The position numbers and the translations under genes were made by a program. Of a stretch of DNA of 29,686 bases, positions 22,277 to 29,686 are shown in pieces. The notes below the pieces were generated by a model. It searched no databases. It saw only the letters and a list, made by a program, of their open reading frames with translations, and was not told where the DNA came from. The stretch's first letter is position 1. Each line of letters opens with the position of its first letter. The DNA comes from Cyanobacteria bacterium UBA4641 (GTDB lineage Bacteria; Cyanobacteriota; Vampirovibrionia; Gastranaerophilales; Gastranaerophilaceae): the NCBI GenBank assembly GCA_002405805.1, contig DHMN01000063.1, positions 1 to 29,686 of the forward strand. Reading direction: 5' to 3'.

Positions 22277-22696
22277 CTATTTATTGATAACAACAGGCTT
22301 TTTAGATAAATTCAACTCAATATATTTGAAGATATTTAATACAACCCCCGGTTGAAAATAATAATTGTTATCTGCAGGTGTAATTTTTAGCAATCCTTGA
22401 TTTGTATTTACGTTAGAAACGCTTGCCAAAAATTGTTTATTTACGGCTGTAAACAAGATATATCCTGATTTTGACTGAATTTCGTCAATAGTGAATCGGT
22501 TAGCATTAATCGCAGCTATTGTAAGATAAAACAGAGACACGTTATCCGTATTAAATACCTTTGTGCAATTTTCAAATTGAACATTTTGAGCCGTAATTAA
22601 AGTACTCAAACTCATCTGTTCTCCTGCCGAAAATGCCGGAGCACAACTCATAAATAAAACTAAACACACTGAAAATATTTTTATGATTCTTTCCAT
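22277..22696 (-). CDS. Small secreted protein of unknown function
   Basis: 139 residues with a signal peptide (MERIIKIFSVCLVLFMSCAPAFSA) and a body of about 115 residues rich in Asn, Phe and Tyr that looks beta/alpha mixed. The Cys at 18 is in FMSCAP, which is not a proper lipobox, so cleavage after AFSA is more likely. One further Cys is at about 44. No family recognised. It begins inside polA (16-base overlap), which is the only link to that gene; such coupling sets expression and does not imply a shared role. Confidence 0.75.
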   Translation of the reverse strand: MERIIKIFSVCLVLFMSCAPAFSAGEQMSLSTLITAQNVQFENCTKVFNTDNVSLFYLTIAAINANRFTIDEIQSKSGYILFTAVNKQFLASVSNVNTNQGLLKITPADNNYYFQPGVVLNIFKYIELNLSKKPVVINK

Positions 22697-25551
22697 GATT
22701 CACCTACATTCACATCAACCAATAGCGGAACACGCAAAGGTTGTTTCAATTCCATTGCCTCTAAAACTAAACTTTTCACTTGTTCAAGTTCATCTTTTGC
22801 TGTTTCTATAACTAACTCATCATGAACTTGAATAATCAATTTTGATTTCATATTATTATTTTTTAAACGTTTTGAAAAATCAATCATTGCAAGTTTAATC
22901 AAATCTGATGCAGAGCCTTGCATAGGGTGATTGATTGCCGCACGTTTCGCAAACTCTCTAATCATTGCATTCGGACTGTTTATTTCATTATCCAAATATC
23001 TGCGACGACCGAAAATCGTTTCCACATATCCTTGTTTCTCAACAAGTTCAACCATATTACTCATATATTCATTGATTTTCGGATAAGTTTCAAAGTATTT
23101 ATTGATAAAGTTTTCAGCCTCGGCAGGAGTAATTTTTAAAGCTTTAGCCAAACCGTATTTACTTTGTCCGTAAACGATTCCAAAATTTACTGCCTTTGCC
23201 TTGTAGCGCATTTCTTTTGTTACATCTTCTATCGGAACTTCAAAAACTTTTGATGCCGTCAGAGTGTGAACATCGACACCTGATTTAAAAGCCTCAATTA
23301 AGTGTTCATCTTCTGAGACATGCGCTAATAATCTCAATTCAATTTGAGAATAATCCGCGGACATAATCAAATAATTGGCTCTATCAGCAGGAACAAATGC
23401 CTGACGGATTTTGTTGCCTTCTTCTGTTCTTATCGGAATATTTTGCAAATTCGGATTTGAAGAAGACAATCTGCCGGTTGTTGTAACTGTTTGGTTATAT
23501 GAAGTGTGGATTCGTCCGTCAATCGGCGAAACAAGCGCAGGAAGCGCCTCTGTATAAGTTGATTTAAGTTTCGCGTATTTTCTATAATCTAAAATCAATT
23601 TTGCAATTTCATATTCTTCCGCCAATGCGTTCAAAACCTCAGCACTTGTTGAATTTTTTGCCTTTCCTCGTTTTTTCTTTGCTTTTAATTGCATTTTGTC
23701 AAACAAAATATTTCCAACTTGTTTTGGCGAATTGATATTAAATTCTTCTCCAGCCAAATCAAATATACGAGCGGCTATAGCACTTGTTTTTGAATCGAAC
23801 TCGTTGGTTAATTCATCCAAATATTTTTTATCTATTGAAACCCCTATACTTTCCATTTGAGCAAGGACATCAGCCAGTGGAATTTCAATATCAGTAAGGA
23901 TTTCATACTCCTTATCTTCCAAAATTTTGACCCAATAAATAGTCAACTCAAACAAACTTGTCATCACATCACCGATATAGTTTTTCATTGTTTCTATATC
24001 ATTATCAGCAAGTGAAGATTTTTTTGAATTAGAAACAATTGTCGGCAAGATATGATTGATTTGCTCCATACACTGAATATCAAAATCTGAATTTGCGTTA
24101 GAATCCTTGATATAACTTGCTAACATAGTATCAAACGCAACACCTGACAAATCTATATCAAAGAAATTCAGCATACATTCTTCAATTTTCACATCATGGG
24201 TAAGTTTTTTTATATCGCTATTTTCTAATATCGGTTTCAATTCATTTAAAACAAACTTCAAATCGAGTTGATTTGATAAATTGTGCTGAATCGGAATGTA
24301 AAAAGTTTGCACAAGCTTAGAATCTGCAGCCATAACAAGCTTATTATTTTCAAAATTAATATCATCTCTAAAACCTAGTGCTATACCGTAAATTTTGAAG
24401 TTTACCGCATTTTGAAAATCAGCCAAAAATTTAAACGAAATCACTTTTTTACTATTTAAAACTTCGACTAATTCGCTCAAATCTTGAGTATCAGTGATTA
24501 TTTTAGAATTATACTCAACATCGGTTTTATTCACTTCTGCCTGAACAGCTTGCGCAAAAAGTCCCAATTGTCCGTTGTTATTTTGCGGAAGTTCAACTTT
24601 TGGAGTTTTATCTTGGGTTGGTTCTGAGTCAATTTCAGGAATTTCAATATCTTTTGCAAAAAGTTTCAGAATAAATTCAATATTTTTCAAAAAACTATAA
24701 AACTGCATAGCACGCAAAAATTCAGTAACGGCAGCGATATCAGGAAGTTCAATTTTTGTACTGTCAAAATCGAAATCAATATCCACATCTTGAACAATCG
24801 TTGCCAAAAATTTACTTAATTTAGCAATTTCGACCCCATTTTCAATTTTTTCTTTCAAGGATTTTTGGGTAATTTTATCTGCGCTTGCCAATACATTATC
24901 AACTGTCTGAAATTCAGACAACAATTTGACTGCAGTTTTTTCACCTATTCCCTTAATCCCCGGAATATTATCGGAAGTATCACCGCGCAAGGCTTTGTAA
25001 TCAATAACCTGATTTGGATATACTCCCAATTTCTCATGCACCTTATCCCAATTGTACTCGGTCAAAAGCCCTTTTGATGGGATGATAACCTTGATACAGC
25101 CGTCTTGTCTTATCAATTGGAAAGAATCTTGGTCACCTGTCAAAATATAAACTTTATGTCCAAGCTCACATGCTCTGCGAGAAATCGTACCGATGACATC
25201 ATCAGCTTCAAACCCTTCTTTCGTATAAATCGGAATATTGAAAGCTTTTAACCCTTCATAAATTAATCCCATCTGAACGCGCATAGGGTCAGGCATAGCC
25301 TCTCGATTTGCCTTATATTCAACGTATTGCTCGGTTCTAAATGTATGATGAGAAACGTCAAATGCCACACCGATTGCATCAGGGTGTAAATTGTCATTTT
25401 TTAAGAGGTCAAAAATTGCTTTGAAAAAACCATACACAGCCCAAGTCGGTGTTCCATCTTTAGTTTTCATATTTGTACGTTCTAAAGCATAATATTGACG
25501 AAACGCTAAAGCATGACCATCAATTAAAATTAAAGTTTTTGACTCTCCCAT
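22681..25551 (-). CDS. polA: DNA polymerase I
   Basis: Fills repair gaps and removes RNA primers. The 956 residues have three parts: an N-terminal 5'-3' exonuclease (about 1-295; LILIDGHALAFR, YKANREAMP, GFEADDVIGT, LTGDQDSFQL, RGDTSDNIPGIKGIGEKTA), a central 3'-5' exonuclease-like domain (about 350-545), and the polymerase domain (about 550-956) with TTGRLSSSNPNLQNIP, ADYSQIELR (D733), KAVNFGIVYG and QVHDELVIE (D911). In the central domain the DxE proofreading motif of E. coli is replaced by ISFKFLADF (371-379), so proofreading is probably lost. The ribosome binding site AGGGAGA precedes the chosen ATG. It lies just downstream of clpX and its terminator. Confidence 0.97.
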   Translation of the reverse strand: MGESKTLILIDGHALAFRQYYALERTNMKTKDGTPTWAVYGFFKAIFDLLKNDNLHPDAIGVAFDVSHHTFRTEQYVEYKANREAMPDPMRVQMGLIYEGLKAFNIPIYTKEGFEADDVIGTISRRACELGHKVYILTGDQDSFQLIRQDGCIKVIIPSKGLLTEYNWDKVHEKLGVYPNQVIDYKALRGDTSDNIPGIKGIGEKTAVKLLSEFQTVDNVLASADKITQKSLKEKIENGVEIAKLSKFLATIVQDVDIDFDFDSTKIELPDIAAVTEFLRAMQFYSFLKNIEFILKLFAKDIEIPEIDSEPTQDKTPKVELPQNNNGQLGLFAQAVQAEVNKTDVEYNSKIITDTQDLSELVEVLNSKKVISFKFLADFQNAVNFKIYGIALGFRDDINFENNKLVMAADSKLVQTFYIPIQHNLSNQLDLKFVLNELKPILENSDIKKLTHDVKIEECMLNFFDIDLSGVAFDTMLASYIKDSNANSDFDIQCMEQINHILPTIVSNSKKSSLADNDIETMKNYIGDVMTSLFELTIYWVKILEDKEYEILTDIEIPLADVLAQMESIGVSIDKKYLDELTNEFDSKTSAIAARIFDLAGEEFNINSPKQVGNILFDKMQLKAKKKRGKAKNSTSAEVLNALAEEYEIAKLILDYRKYAKLKSTYTEALPALVSPIDGRIHTSYNQTVTTTGRLSSSNPNLQNIPIRTEEGNKIRQAFVPADRANYLIMSADYSQIELRLLAHVSEDEHLIEAFKSGVDVHTLTASKVFEVPIEDVTKEMRYKAKAVNFGIVYGQSKYGLAKALKITPAEAENFINKYFETYPKINEYMSNMVELVEKQGYVETIFGRRRYLDNEINSPNAMIREFAKRAAINHPMQGSASDLIKLAMIDFSKRLKNNNMKSKLIIQVHDELVIETAKDELEQVKSLVLEAMELKQPLRVPLLVDVNVGESWKES

Positions 25552-25568
25552 TCATAATTCTCCCTATA

Positions 25569-25601
25569 GCCAAAATTTTCGCATAAAAACACCATTTTGG
25601 C
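25569..25601. repeat. Inverted repeat upstream of polA
   Basis: GCCAAAAT (25569-25576) and ATTTTGGC (25594-25601) with a 17-base spacer, in the gap between polA and clpX. It could be an operator or a hairpin in the polA leader; no T-run follows on either strand. Confidence 0.4.
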
Positions 25602-25602
25602 A

Positions 25603-25633
25603 AATAAAAAGAGTGGGTAAAATTGCCCACTCT
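25603..25633 (-). terminator. Terminator of the tig-clpP-clpX operon
   Basis: On the minus strand AGAGTGGG (25633-25626) pairs with CCCACTCT (25617-25610) around an 8-base loop and is followed by TTTTATT. It separates clpX from polA, so polA probably has its own promoter or depends on read-through. Confidence 0.88.
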
Positions 25634-25654
25634 CTTTAGTATTTATTTTAGAAA

Positions 25655-26962
25655 TTATGCACTGATTTCTTTTGTTTGCTCATCTTTTTTAGGAAGTTGA
25701 ACAACTTCTGCATTCTTTCTGTTTTTTACCATATCGGCAGTTACAACAAATTTGTCAATATTTTCTTTTGTCGGTACGTCATACATAACATCAAGCATGA
25801 TTTCTTCAACAATTGAACGTAATGCACGAGCACCAGTTTTACGTTTGATAGCCTCTTTAGCAATCAAATCAACGGCTTCAGGTTCAAATTCCAAATCAAC
25901 ACCATCCATTTTTAACAATGCTTGATATTGTTTTAGAACAGCATTTTTAGGTTCAGTCAAAATCATTTTCAAAGTTTTTTCATTCAACTGGTCTAAAACT
26001 GCATAAACAGGAACACGACCGATAAATTCAGGAATCAAACCGAATTTCAACAAATCTTCAGGTTGAAGTTTTTTCAACAATCTTACGGCATTTGCCTCCT
26101 TTTCAGCTTGGGACATTGCAGCTTTTGCTCCAAAGCCTACTGAATTACCAACACCGGCTCTTGCATCAACGATTTTTTCCAATCCGACAAAAGCACCACC
26201 AACGATGAACAAGATATTGCTTGTATCAATCTCAATAAATTCTTGATGAGGGTGTTTCCTACCACCTTGAGGAGGAACATGAGCAACAGTACCTTCAATC
26301 ATTTTCAAAAGTGCCTGTTGGACACCTTCACCTGATACATCTCTTGTAATTGAAGTATTTTCACTCTTTCTTGAAATTTTATCAATTTCATCAATGTAGA
26401 TGATACCGCGTTCAGCCTTAGCTGAATCAAATTCGGCATTTTGATACAATCTCAAAAGAATGTTTTCAACATCATCACCAACATAACCTGCCTCAGTCAA
26501 TGTTGTAGCATCGGCTACAGCAAACGGAACATCAAGCATTTTTGCCAAAGTTTGAGCCAACAAAGTTTTACCTGAACCGGTTGGACCAACAAGCAAAATG
26601 TTAGATTTTTGAATTTCTACATTATCTTTGCCAGCCTCTTTGTTGTGTTTCAAACGTTTGTAGTGGTTATATACGGCAACTGACAATACTTTTTTAGCAT
26701 CATCTTGCCCTACAATATATTGGTCTAAATATTCTTTAATTTCGTGTGGTTTTGGTATAGGCTTTTCACCTTTTTCAGGAGATTGCTCAGAACCATTGGA
26801 TTCTTTATCTTTTGCTTCAAAAAATTCTTCATCCAAGATTTCATTACAAAGCTCAACACACTCATCGCAGATGTAAACTTCAGGACCTGCAATAAGTTTT
26901 TTTACTTGGTCTTGAGTTTTTCCGCAAAAAGAACATTTTAACTTGTCATCATTTTTTGGCAT
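25655..26962 (-). CDS. clpX: ATP-dependent Clp protease ATPase subunit ClpX
   Basis: Hexameric AAA+ unfoldase that feeds substrates to ClpP. The 435 residues show the zinc-binding adaptor domain C10, C13, C32, C35, a charged linker with many Glu/Lys/Ser (about 40-70), Walker A GPTGSGKT (126-133), pore loop GYVGDD (159-164), Walker B IIYIDEID (187-194), arginine finger region GLIPEFIGRVP and sensor-2 KTGARALRSIVEE. It sits 23 bases after clpP, in the normal tig-clpP-clpX order, so its ClpP partner is made with it. Length is normal; the C-terminal tail is short and acidic/basic mixed. Confidence 0.98.
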   Translation of the reverse strand: MPKNDDKLKCSFCGKTQDQVKKLIAGPEVYICDECVELCNEILDEEFFEAKDKESNGSEQSPEKGEKPIPKPHEIKEYLDQYIVGQDDAKKVLSVAVYNHYKRLKHNKEAGKDNVEIQKSNILLVGPTGSGKTLLAQTLAKMLDVPFAVADATTLTEAGYVGDDVENILLRLYQNAEFDSAKAERGIIYIDEIDKISRKSENTSITRDVSGEGVQQALLKMIEGTVAHVPPQGGRKHPHQEFIEIDTSNILFIVGGAFVGLEKIVDARAGVGNSVGFGAKAAMSQAEKEANAVRLLKKLQPEDLLKFGLIPEFIGRVPVYAVLDQLNEKTLKMILTEPKNAVLKQYQALLKMDGVDLEFEPEAVDLIAKEAIKRKTGARALRSIVEEIMLDVMYDVPTKENIDKFVVTADMVKNRKNAEVVQLPKKDEQTKEISA

Positions 26963-26985
26963 TTAATTATATCTCCAAATTTTAA

Positions 26986-27576
26986 TTATTTAACAACGTC
27001 ACGAGAAATGACTTTATCAATCATACCATATTCTAAAGCTTCCTGAGGAGTCATAATATAGTCTCTGTCAGTATCTTTTTCAATTTTCTTGATAGATTGA
27101 CCTGTATTAGAAGCCAAAATTTCATTTAATGATTTTTTGATTCTAATAATTTCAGCAGCTTGGATTTCGATATCAGTTGCTTGACCTTGAGCACCACCAA
27201 GAGGTTGGTGAATCAACACTCTTGAGTGAGGTAGAGCCATTCTCTTACCTTTAGTGCCTGAAGATAGCAAGAATGCACCCATTGATGCTGCTTGACCAAG
27301 ACAAATTGTAGAAACATCTGCTCTGATATGCTGCATAGTATCATAAATCGCGAAACCTGCAGTTACACTGCCACCAGGGCTGTTGATATATAACATAATG
27401 TCTTTTTCAGGATTTTCACTATCAAGTAACAACAATTGAGCAACAACAAGGTTTGCTACCATATCATCAATTGCAGTTCCCAAAAAGATGATTCTTTCTC
27501 TTAACAATCTTGAGAAGATGTCGAAAGACCTTTCACCTCTGCTAGATTGTTCAATAACTACAGGTACAAAACTCAT
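26986..27576 (-). CDS. clpP: ATP-dependent Clp protease proteolytic subunit ClpP
   Basis: Serine peptidase that forms the double-heptamer degradation chamber. The 196 residues contain the catalytic triad S98 (GQAASMGAF), H123 (RVLIHQPLGGAQGQ) and D172 (DTDRDYIM), the oxyanion INSPGGSV loop (64-71), and the N-terminal processing region VPVVIEQSSRGERSFDI. A ribosome binding site AAAGGGA lies upstream of the ATG, 46 bases after tig. ClpX follows directly. No second ClpP copy is in the window. Confidence 0.98.
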   Translation of the reverse strand: MSFVPVVIEQSSRGERSFDIFSRLLRERIIFLGTAIDDMVANLVVAQLLLLDSENPEKDIMLYINSPGGSVTAGFAIYDTMQHIRADVSTICLGQAASMGAFLLSSGTKGKRMALPHSRVLIHQPLGGAQGQATDIEIQAAEIIRIKKSLNEILASNTGQSIKKIEKDTDRDYIMTPQEALEYGMIDKVISRDVVK

Positions 27577-27622
27577 GATTTAATTCCCTTTCTTATTTAT
27601 TAAATATTATAACTGTATTTTA

Positions 27623-28945
27623 TTAAGCTTCCACTTTTTGTTCTTCAGGTTTTACTTCAACATATTCAATGTTGTTGTTTTCTAGCAAGAACTCTCTAAC
27701 TTTATCATTAACGATTTGTTGAGATAAAGAAGACAAGAAGTCAGGATTTTGACCGAATTGTTTCAACAATTCTTGAGGTCCTACACCGTAAGCCCCAGCC
27801 ATTTGACCGATTTTGTTTTGGAAATCTGCTTGTTCAACTTTAACATCAGCTTCTTTAGAAATTTTATCAATGATTAAAGAATTTTTAATTCTTGTTGTAG
27901 CATCATCAACCATATTCTTTTCAAAATCGTCACCTTGAGATTTTACAAAGGTATCCCAGTCAATACCTTGATATTGTAATCTTTGTTTATAATCAGCTTT
28001 TAATGATTCGATTTCTCTATCAATCATACCTTGAGGAATTTCAACAGATGAAGAATCAATAACTGTTTTGAATACAGCGTTTTCAGCGTTCATTTTTTTG
28101 ATATTTTCTCTTTGAGTTTCAATATAAGATTTGATATCAGCTTTTAACTCATCAACTGTTTGGAATTTACTGTTCTTTTGAACAAATTCATCGGTCAACT
28201 CAGGCATAACTCTTTGCTTAATTTCGTTAATTTTAATAGAGAAAGTTGCAGGTTGACCTTTCAATTTTTCATCATGGTATTCTTCAGGGAATGTTACTTG
28301 AATGTCAAATTCATCTTTGATATTGTGACCAACTAAATGTTCAGCAAACCCAGGGATAAAGTTTGAATTACCCAAATCTAAAGCATAACCTTTAGCAGCT
28401 CCACCTTGGATTGGTTCACCGTTGCAAGTACCTTCAAAATCAAATACAACTGTATCTGTATTGTTTGATGGTCTATCTAAAACTAATTCCATAGAAGCAT
28501 GTTGAGTTAAGAAACCGTTTAGAGCTTTATCAAAAGCATCATCGTCAGCTGCTGGAACTTCAACTTTTACGTTTAAACCTTTAAAATCACCCAATTTAAC
28601 CTCAGGTCTTGTTTCAACTTCAAAAGTAACTTGAACATCCTTACCTGATTCAAATTTGTAATCAGTTATAGCAGGTTGAGTAATCACATCCAGTTTATTG
28701 TCATAGATTGCTTGACCCAAATATTTTGGTAGTAACATTTCCAAAGCTTCCTGTTGGATTCTGTCAACACCTACATGTCTTTCAACAACCGCTCTTGGAG
28801 CTTTACCTTTTCTAAAACCGTCTACATTGATATATTGAGCAATTTTGTTTGCTGCTGAGTTGTATGCGCTTGCTGCTTCTTTTGCAGGAATAGTCATACT
28901 AATACTTACTACGTTGTCTTTTACGTTTGTTAATGTTGTTTCCAT
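27623..28945 (-). CDS. tig: Trigger factor, ribosome-bound chaperone
   Basis: Binds the ribosome exit tunnel and shields new chains. The 440 residues have the ribosome-binding tail with signature GFRKGKAP (43-50), a PPIase-type FKBP domain at about 160-250 (TVVFDFEGTCNGEPIQGGAAKG, FIPGFAEHLVGH, VTFPEEYHDEKLKGQPATF), and the long helical C-terminal arms (KSYIETQRENIKKMNAENAV, IDREIESLKADYKQRL). Size is usual. It leads the tig-clpP-clpX operon, with its promoter facing that of rpsP. The ribosome binding site AAAGGA is about 9 bases before the ATG. Confidence 0.97.
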   Translation of the reverse strand: METTLTNVKDNVVSISMTIPAKEAASAYNSAANKIAQYINVDGFRKGKAPRAVVERHVGVDRIQQEALEMLLPKYLGQAIYDNKLDVITQPAITDYKFESGKDVQVTFEVETRPEVKLGDFKGLNVKVEVPAADDDAFDKALNGFLTQHASMELVLDRPSNNTDTVVFDFEGTCNGEPIQGGAAKGYALDLGNSNFIPGFAEHLVGHNIKDEFDIQVTFPEEYHDEKLKGQPATFSIKINEIKQRVMPELTDEFVQKNSKFQTVDELKADIKSYIETQRENIKKMNAENAVFKTVIDSSSVEIPQGMIDREIESLKADYKQRLQYQGIDWDTFVKSQGDDFEKNMVDDATTRIKNSLIIDKISKEADVKVEQADFQNKIGQMAGAYGVGPQELLKQFGQNPDFLSSLSQQIVNDKVREFLLENNNIEYVEVKPEEQKVEA

Positions 28946-28984
28946 TTCTAATATCCTTTATTATTTACACATGTATCTTGTTAA

Positions 28985-29012
28985 ATCTTACCGCAAAAAA
29001 TAATAAAATCAA
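28985..29012 (-). promoter_or_regulatory. Promoter of tig-clpP-clpX
   Basis: On the minus strand TTGATT (29012-29007), a 16-base spacer and TAAGAT (28990-28985), about 40 bases ahead of the tig ATG. Confidence 0.6.
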
Positions 29013-29060
29013 CTCATACAAATGGATTACAAGGTTGATTTACACAAATTCAAATTTAAC

Positions 29061-29089
29061 TTGCACGAAAAACATTTTTGTGATTAAAT
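29061..29089 (+). promoter_or_regulatory. Promoter of rpsP
   Basis: TTGCAC (29061-29066), a 17-base spacer and TTAAAT (29084-29089) preceded by TGA (extended -10). Transcription would begin near 29096, leaving a leader of about 100 bases before rpsP. Confidence 0.6.
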
Positions 29090-29095
29090 CCAAGT

Positions 29096-29198
29096 ATAGT
29101 CAGGTAGATTCCTCTATAACCTGCCTAAGGTAAATCAACAAGCGGCGGTTGAATTGCCGAAAATTCAAATAACACAAGAAAAAGAAGGAAAAACAAAA
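29096..29198 (+). promoter_or_regulatory. Structured leader of rpsP, possible control element
   Basis: CAGGT (29101-29105) can pair with ACCTG (29119-29123), or ACCT (29119-29122) can instead pair with AGGT (29128-29131); the two stems exclude each other. A third stem CGGC (29143-29146) / GCCG (29156-29159) follows before the ribosome binding site AGAAGGA. No known leader class is recognised; control by a ribosomal protein is a guess. Confidence 0.35.
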
Positions 29199-29567
29199 AT
29201 GTTAAAAATCAGATTAAAAAGATTGGGCGCTAAGAAAAACCCTACATACAGAATTATCGTTATCAACTCAACTACAAAAAGAGAAGGTCGACCAATCCAA
29301 GAATTAGGTCATTACAATCCAAAAACTAAAGAAATGAAATTTGACAAAGCTACAGCTTTGGAATGGATTTCTAAAGGTGCTCAACCTACTGAAACAGTTG
29401 CATACTTAATCAAAAACTGCAATGAAGACGGTACTTTGAACTATGTAAAAAAAGAAACAGTTAAACTTTCTAAAAAAGCATTAGCTAAAAAACAAGCTGA
29501 AGAAGAAGCTGCAAAAGCTGCTGCCGAGGCTGCTGCTCAAGCAGAAGAAGCTCCTGCTGAAGCATAG
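29199..29567 (+). CDS. rpsP: 30S ribosomal protein S16 with Ala/Glu-rich tail
   Basis: S16 is needed for assembly of the 16S rRNA 5' domain. The core (1-~85) is standard: MLKIRLKRLGAKKNPTYRIIVINSTTKREGRPIQELGHYNPKT and the ALEWISKGAQPTETV block. From about residue 92 there is an extension of about 30 residues of Lys then Ala/Glu (KKALAKKQAEEEAAKAAAEA...), making 122 residues against the usual 80-90. The ATG at 29199 is chosen because the family begins MxKIRLxR and AGAAGGA lies ahead of it; an in-frame TTG at 29154 would add 15 residues that do not belong to S16. A terminator follows. The next genes of the usual rpsP cluster are not seen; the operon seems to end here. Confidence 0.96.
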   Translation: MLKIRLKRLGAKKNPTYRIIVINSTTKREGRPIQELGHYNPKTKEMKFDKATALEWISKGAQPTETVAYLIKNCNEDGTLNYVKKETVKLSKKALAKKQAEEEAAKAAAEAAAQAEEAPAEA

Positions 29568-29588
29568 TTTTCTGAAAGATTTTGAAAA

Positions 29589-29616
29589 AGAGTCCTTGTT
29601 AAAGGGCTCTTTTTTA
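29589..29616 (+). terminator. Terminator of rpsP
   Basis: AGAGTCC (29589-29595) pairs with GGGCTCT (29604-29610), including one G-T pair, and a T-run follows. Confidence 0.85.
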
Positions 29617-29665
29617 ATGCAATTAATGCGACTACATCAATTAAGTGCTATACCATTGGCATCTA

Positions 29666-29686
29666 GTCATGCTGAACTGCGGATTT
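29666..29686. repeat. Palindromic repeat, cut by the window edge (TG type)
   Basis: GTCATGCTGAACTGCGGATTT: the left arm of a TG-type repeat; the right arm, if present, lies outside the window. Confidence 0.65.

Noticed and set aside
1..29686. tRNA genes
   Set aside because: No cloverleaf with a T-arm GTTC-type motif and acceptor pairing was found by eye in the intergenic regions; a tRNA search program would settle it.

Overview
The window is about 29.7 kb of AT-rich bacterial chromosome, densely packed with housekeeping genes and broken by short intergenic islands of palindromic repeats. No tRNA, rRNA, CRISPR array, insertion sequence or phage gene was seen. The housekeeping proteins are typical bacterial ones: a GSI-alpha type glutamine synthetase, a bacterial-type ProRS with the editing insertion, and a tig-clpP-clpX cluster. 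Two accessory proteins, one beginning MGMAASQARLL and one a degenerate hybrid-cluster protein, resemble proteins I remember from the non-photosynthetic gut relatives of cyanobacteria (Melainabacteria/Vampirovibrionia, Gastranaerophilales). That is my best taxonomic guess. It rests on memory of families, not on a search.

Layout. 1-438: 3' end of rpsG and its terminator. 456-2298 (minus): a glutaredoxin overlapping a hybrid-cluster-protein homologue that has lost nearly all metal ligands. 2492-3625: wecB, apparently leaderless. 3626-4035: repeat island. 4036-6754 (minus): a large probable surface or filament-like protein and a small protein with a Ser/Gly/Cys-rich tail. 6943-7587: a membrane-anchored AMIN-like protein. 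7588-7957: repeat island and the promoter of a small Xre-type regulator (7958-8215). 8205-12457 (minus): a tight five-gene operon mtnP, yggT, yggT, trkA, trkH, which joins methylthioadenosine salvage to a complete Trk potassium uptake system. 12458-12775: divergent intergenic region with an orphan terminator (possible small RNA). 12776-14383: secreted protein plus TPR protein. 14635-16755: proS-panD. 17022-18386: glnA. 18679-20625: a large protein with an HExxH zinc-peptidase motif and a hydrophobic segment. 20690-22271: tatD-tlyA, the first apparently leaderless. 22277-28945 (minus): tig, clpP, clpX, polA and a small secreted protein. 29199-29567: rpsP, divergent from tig.

The main biological themes are protein quality control (trigger factor, ClpP, ClpX), potassium homeostasis, nitrogen assimilation, and a set of lineage-specific envelope or secreted proteins. 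The most interesting items are the metal-ligand-stripped hybrid-cluster protein paired with a glutaredoxin, the HExxH protein, the MGMAASQARLL protein with its small Cys-bearing neighbour, a palindromic repeat family whose arms covary, and two genes whose -10 box lies only 7-11 bases before the start codon.
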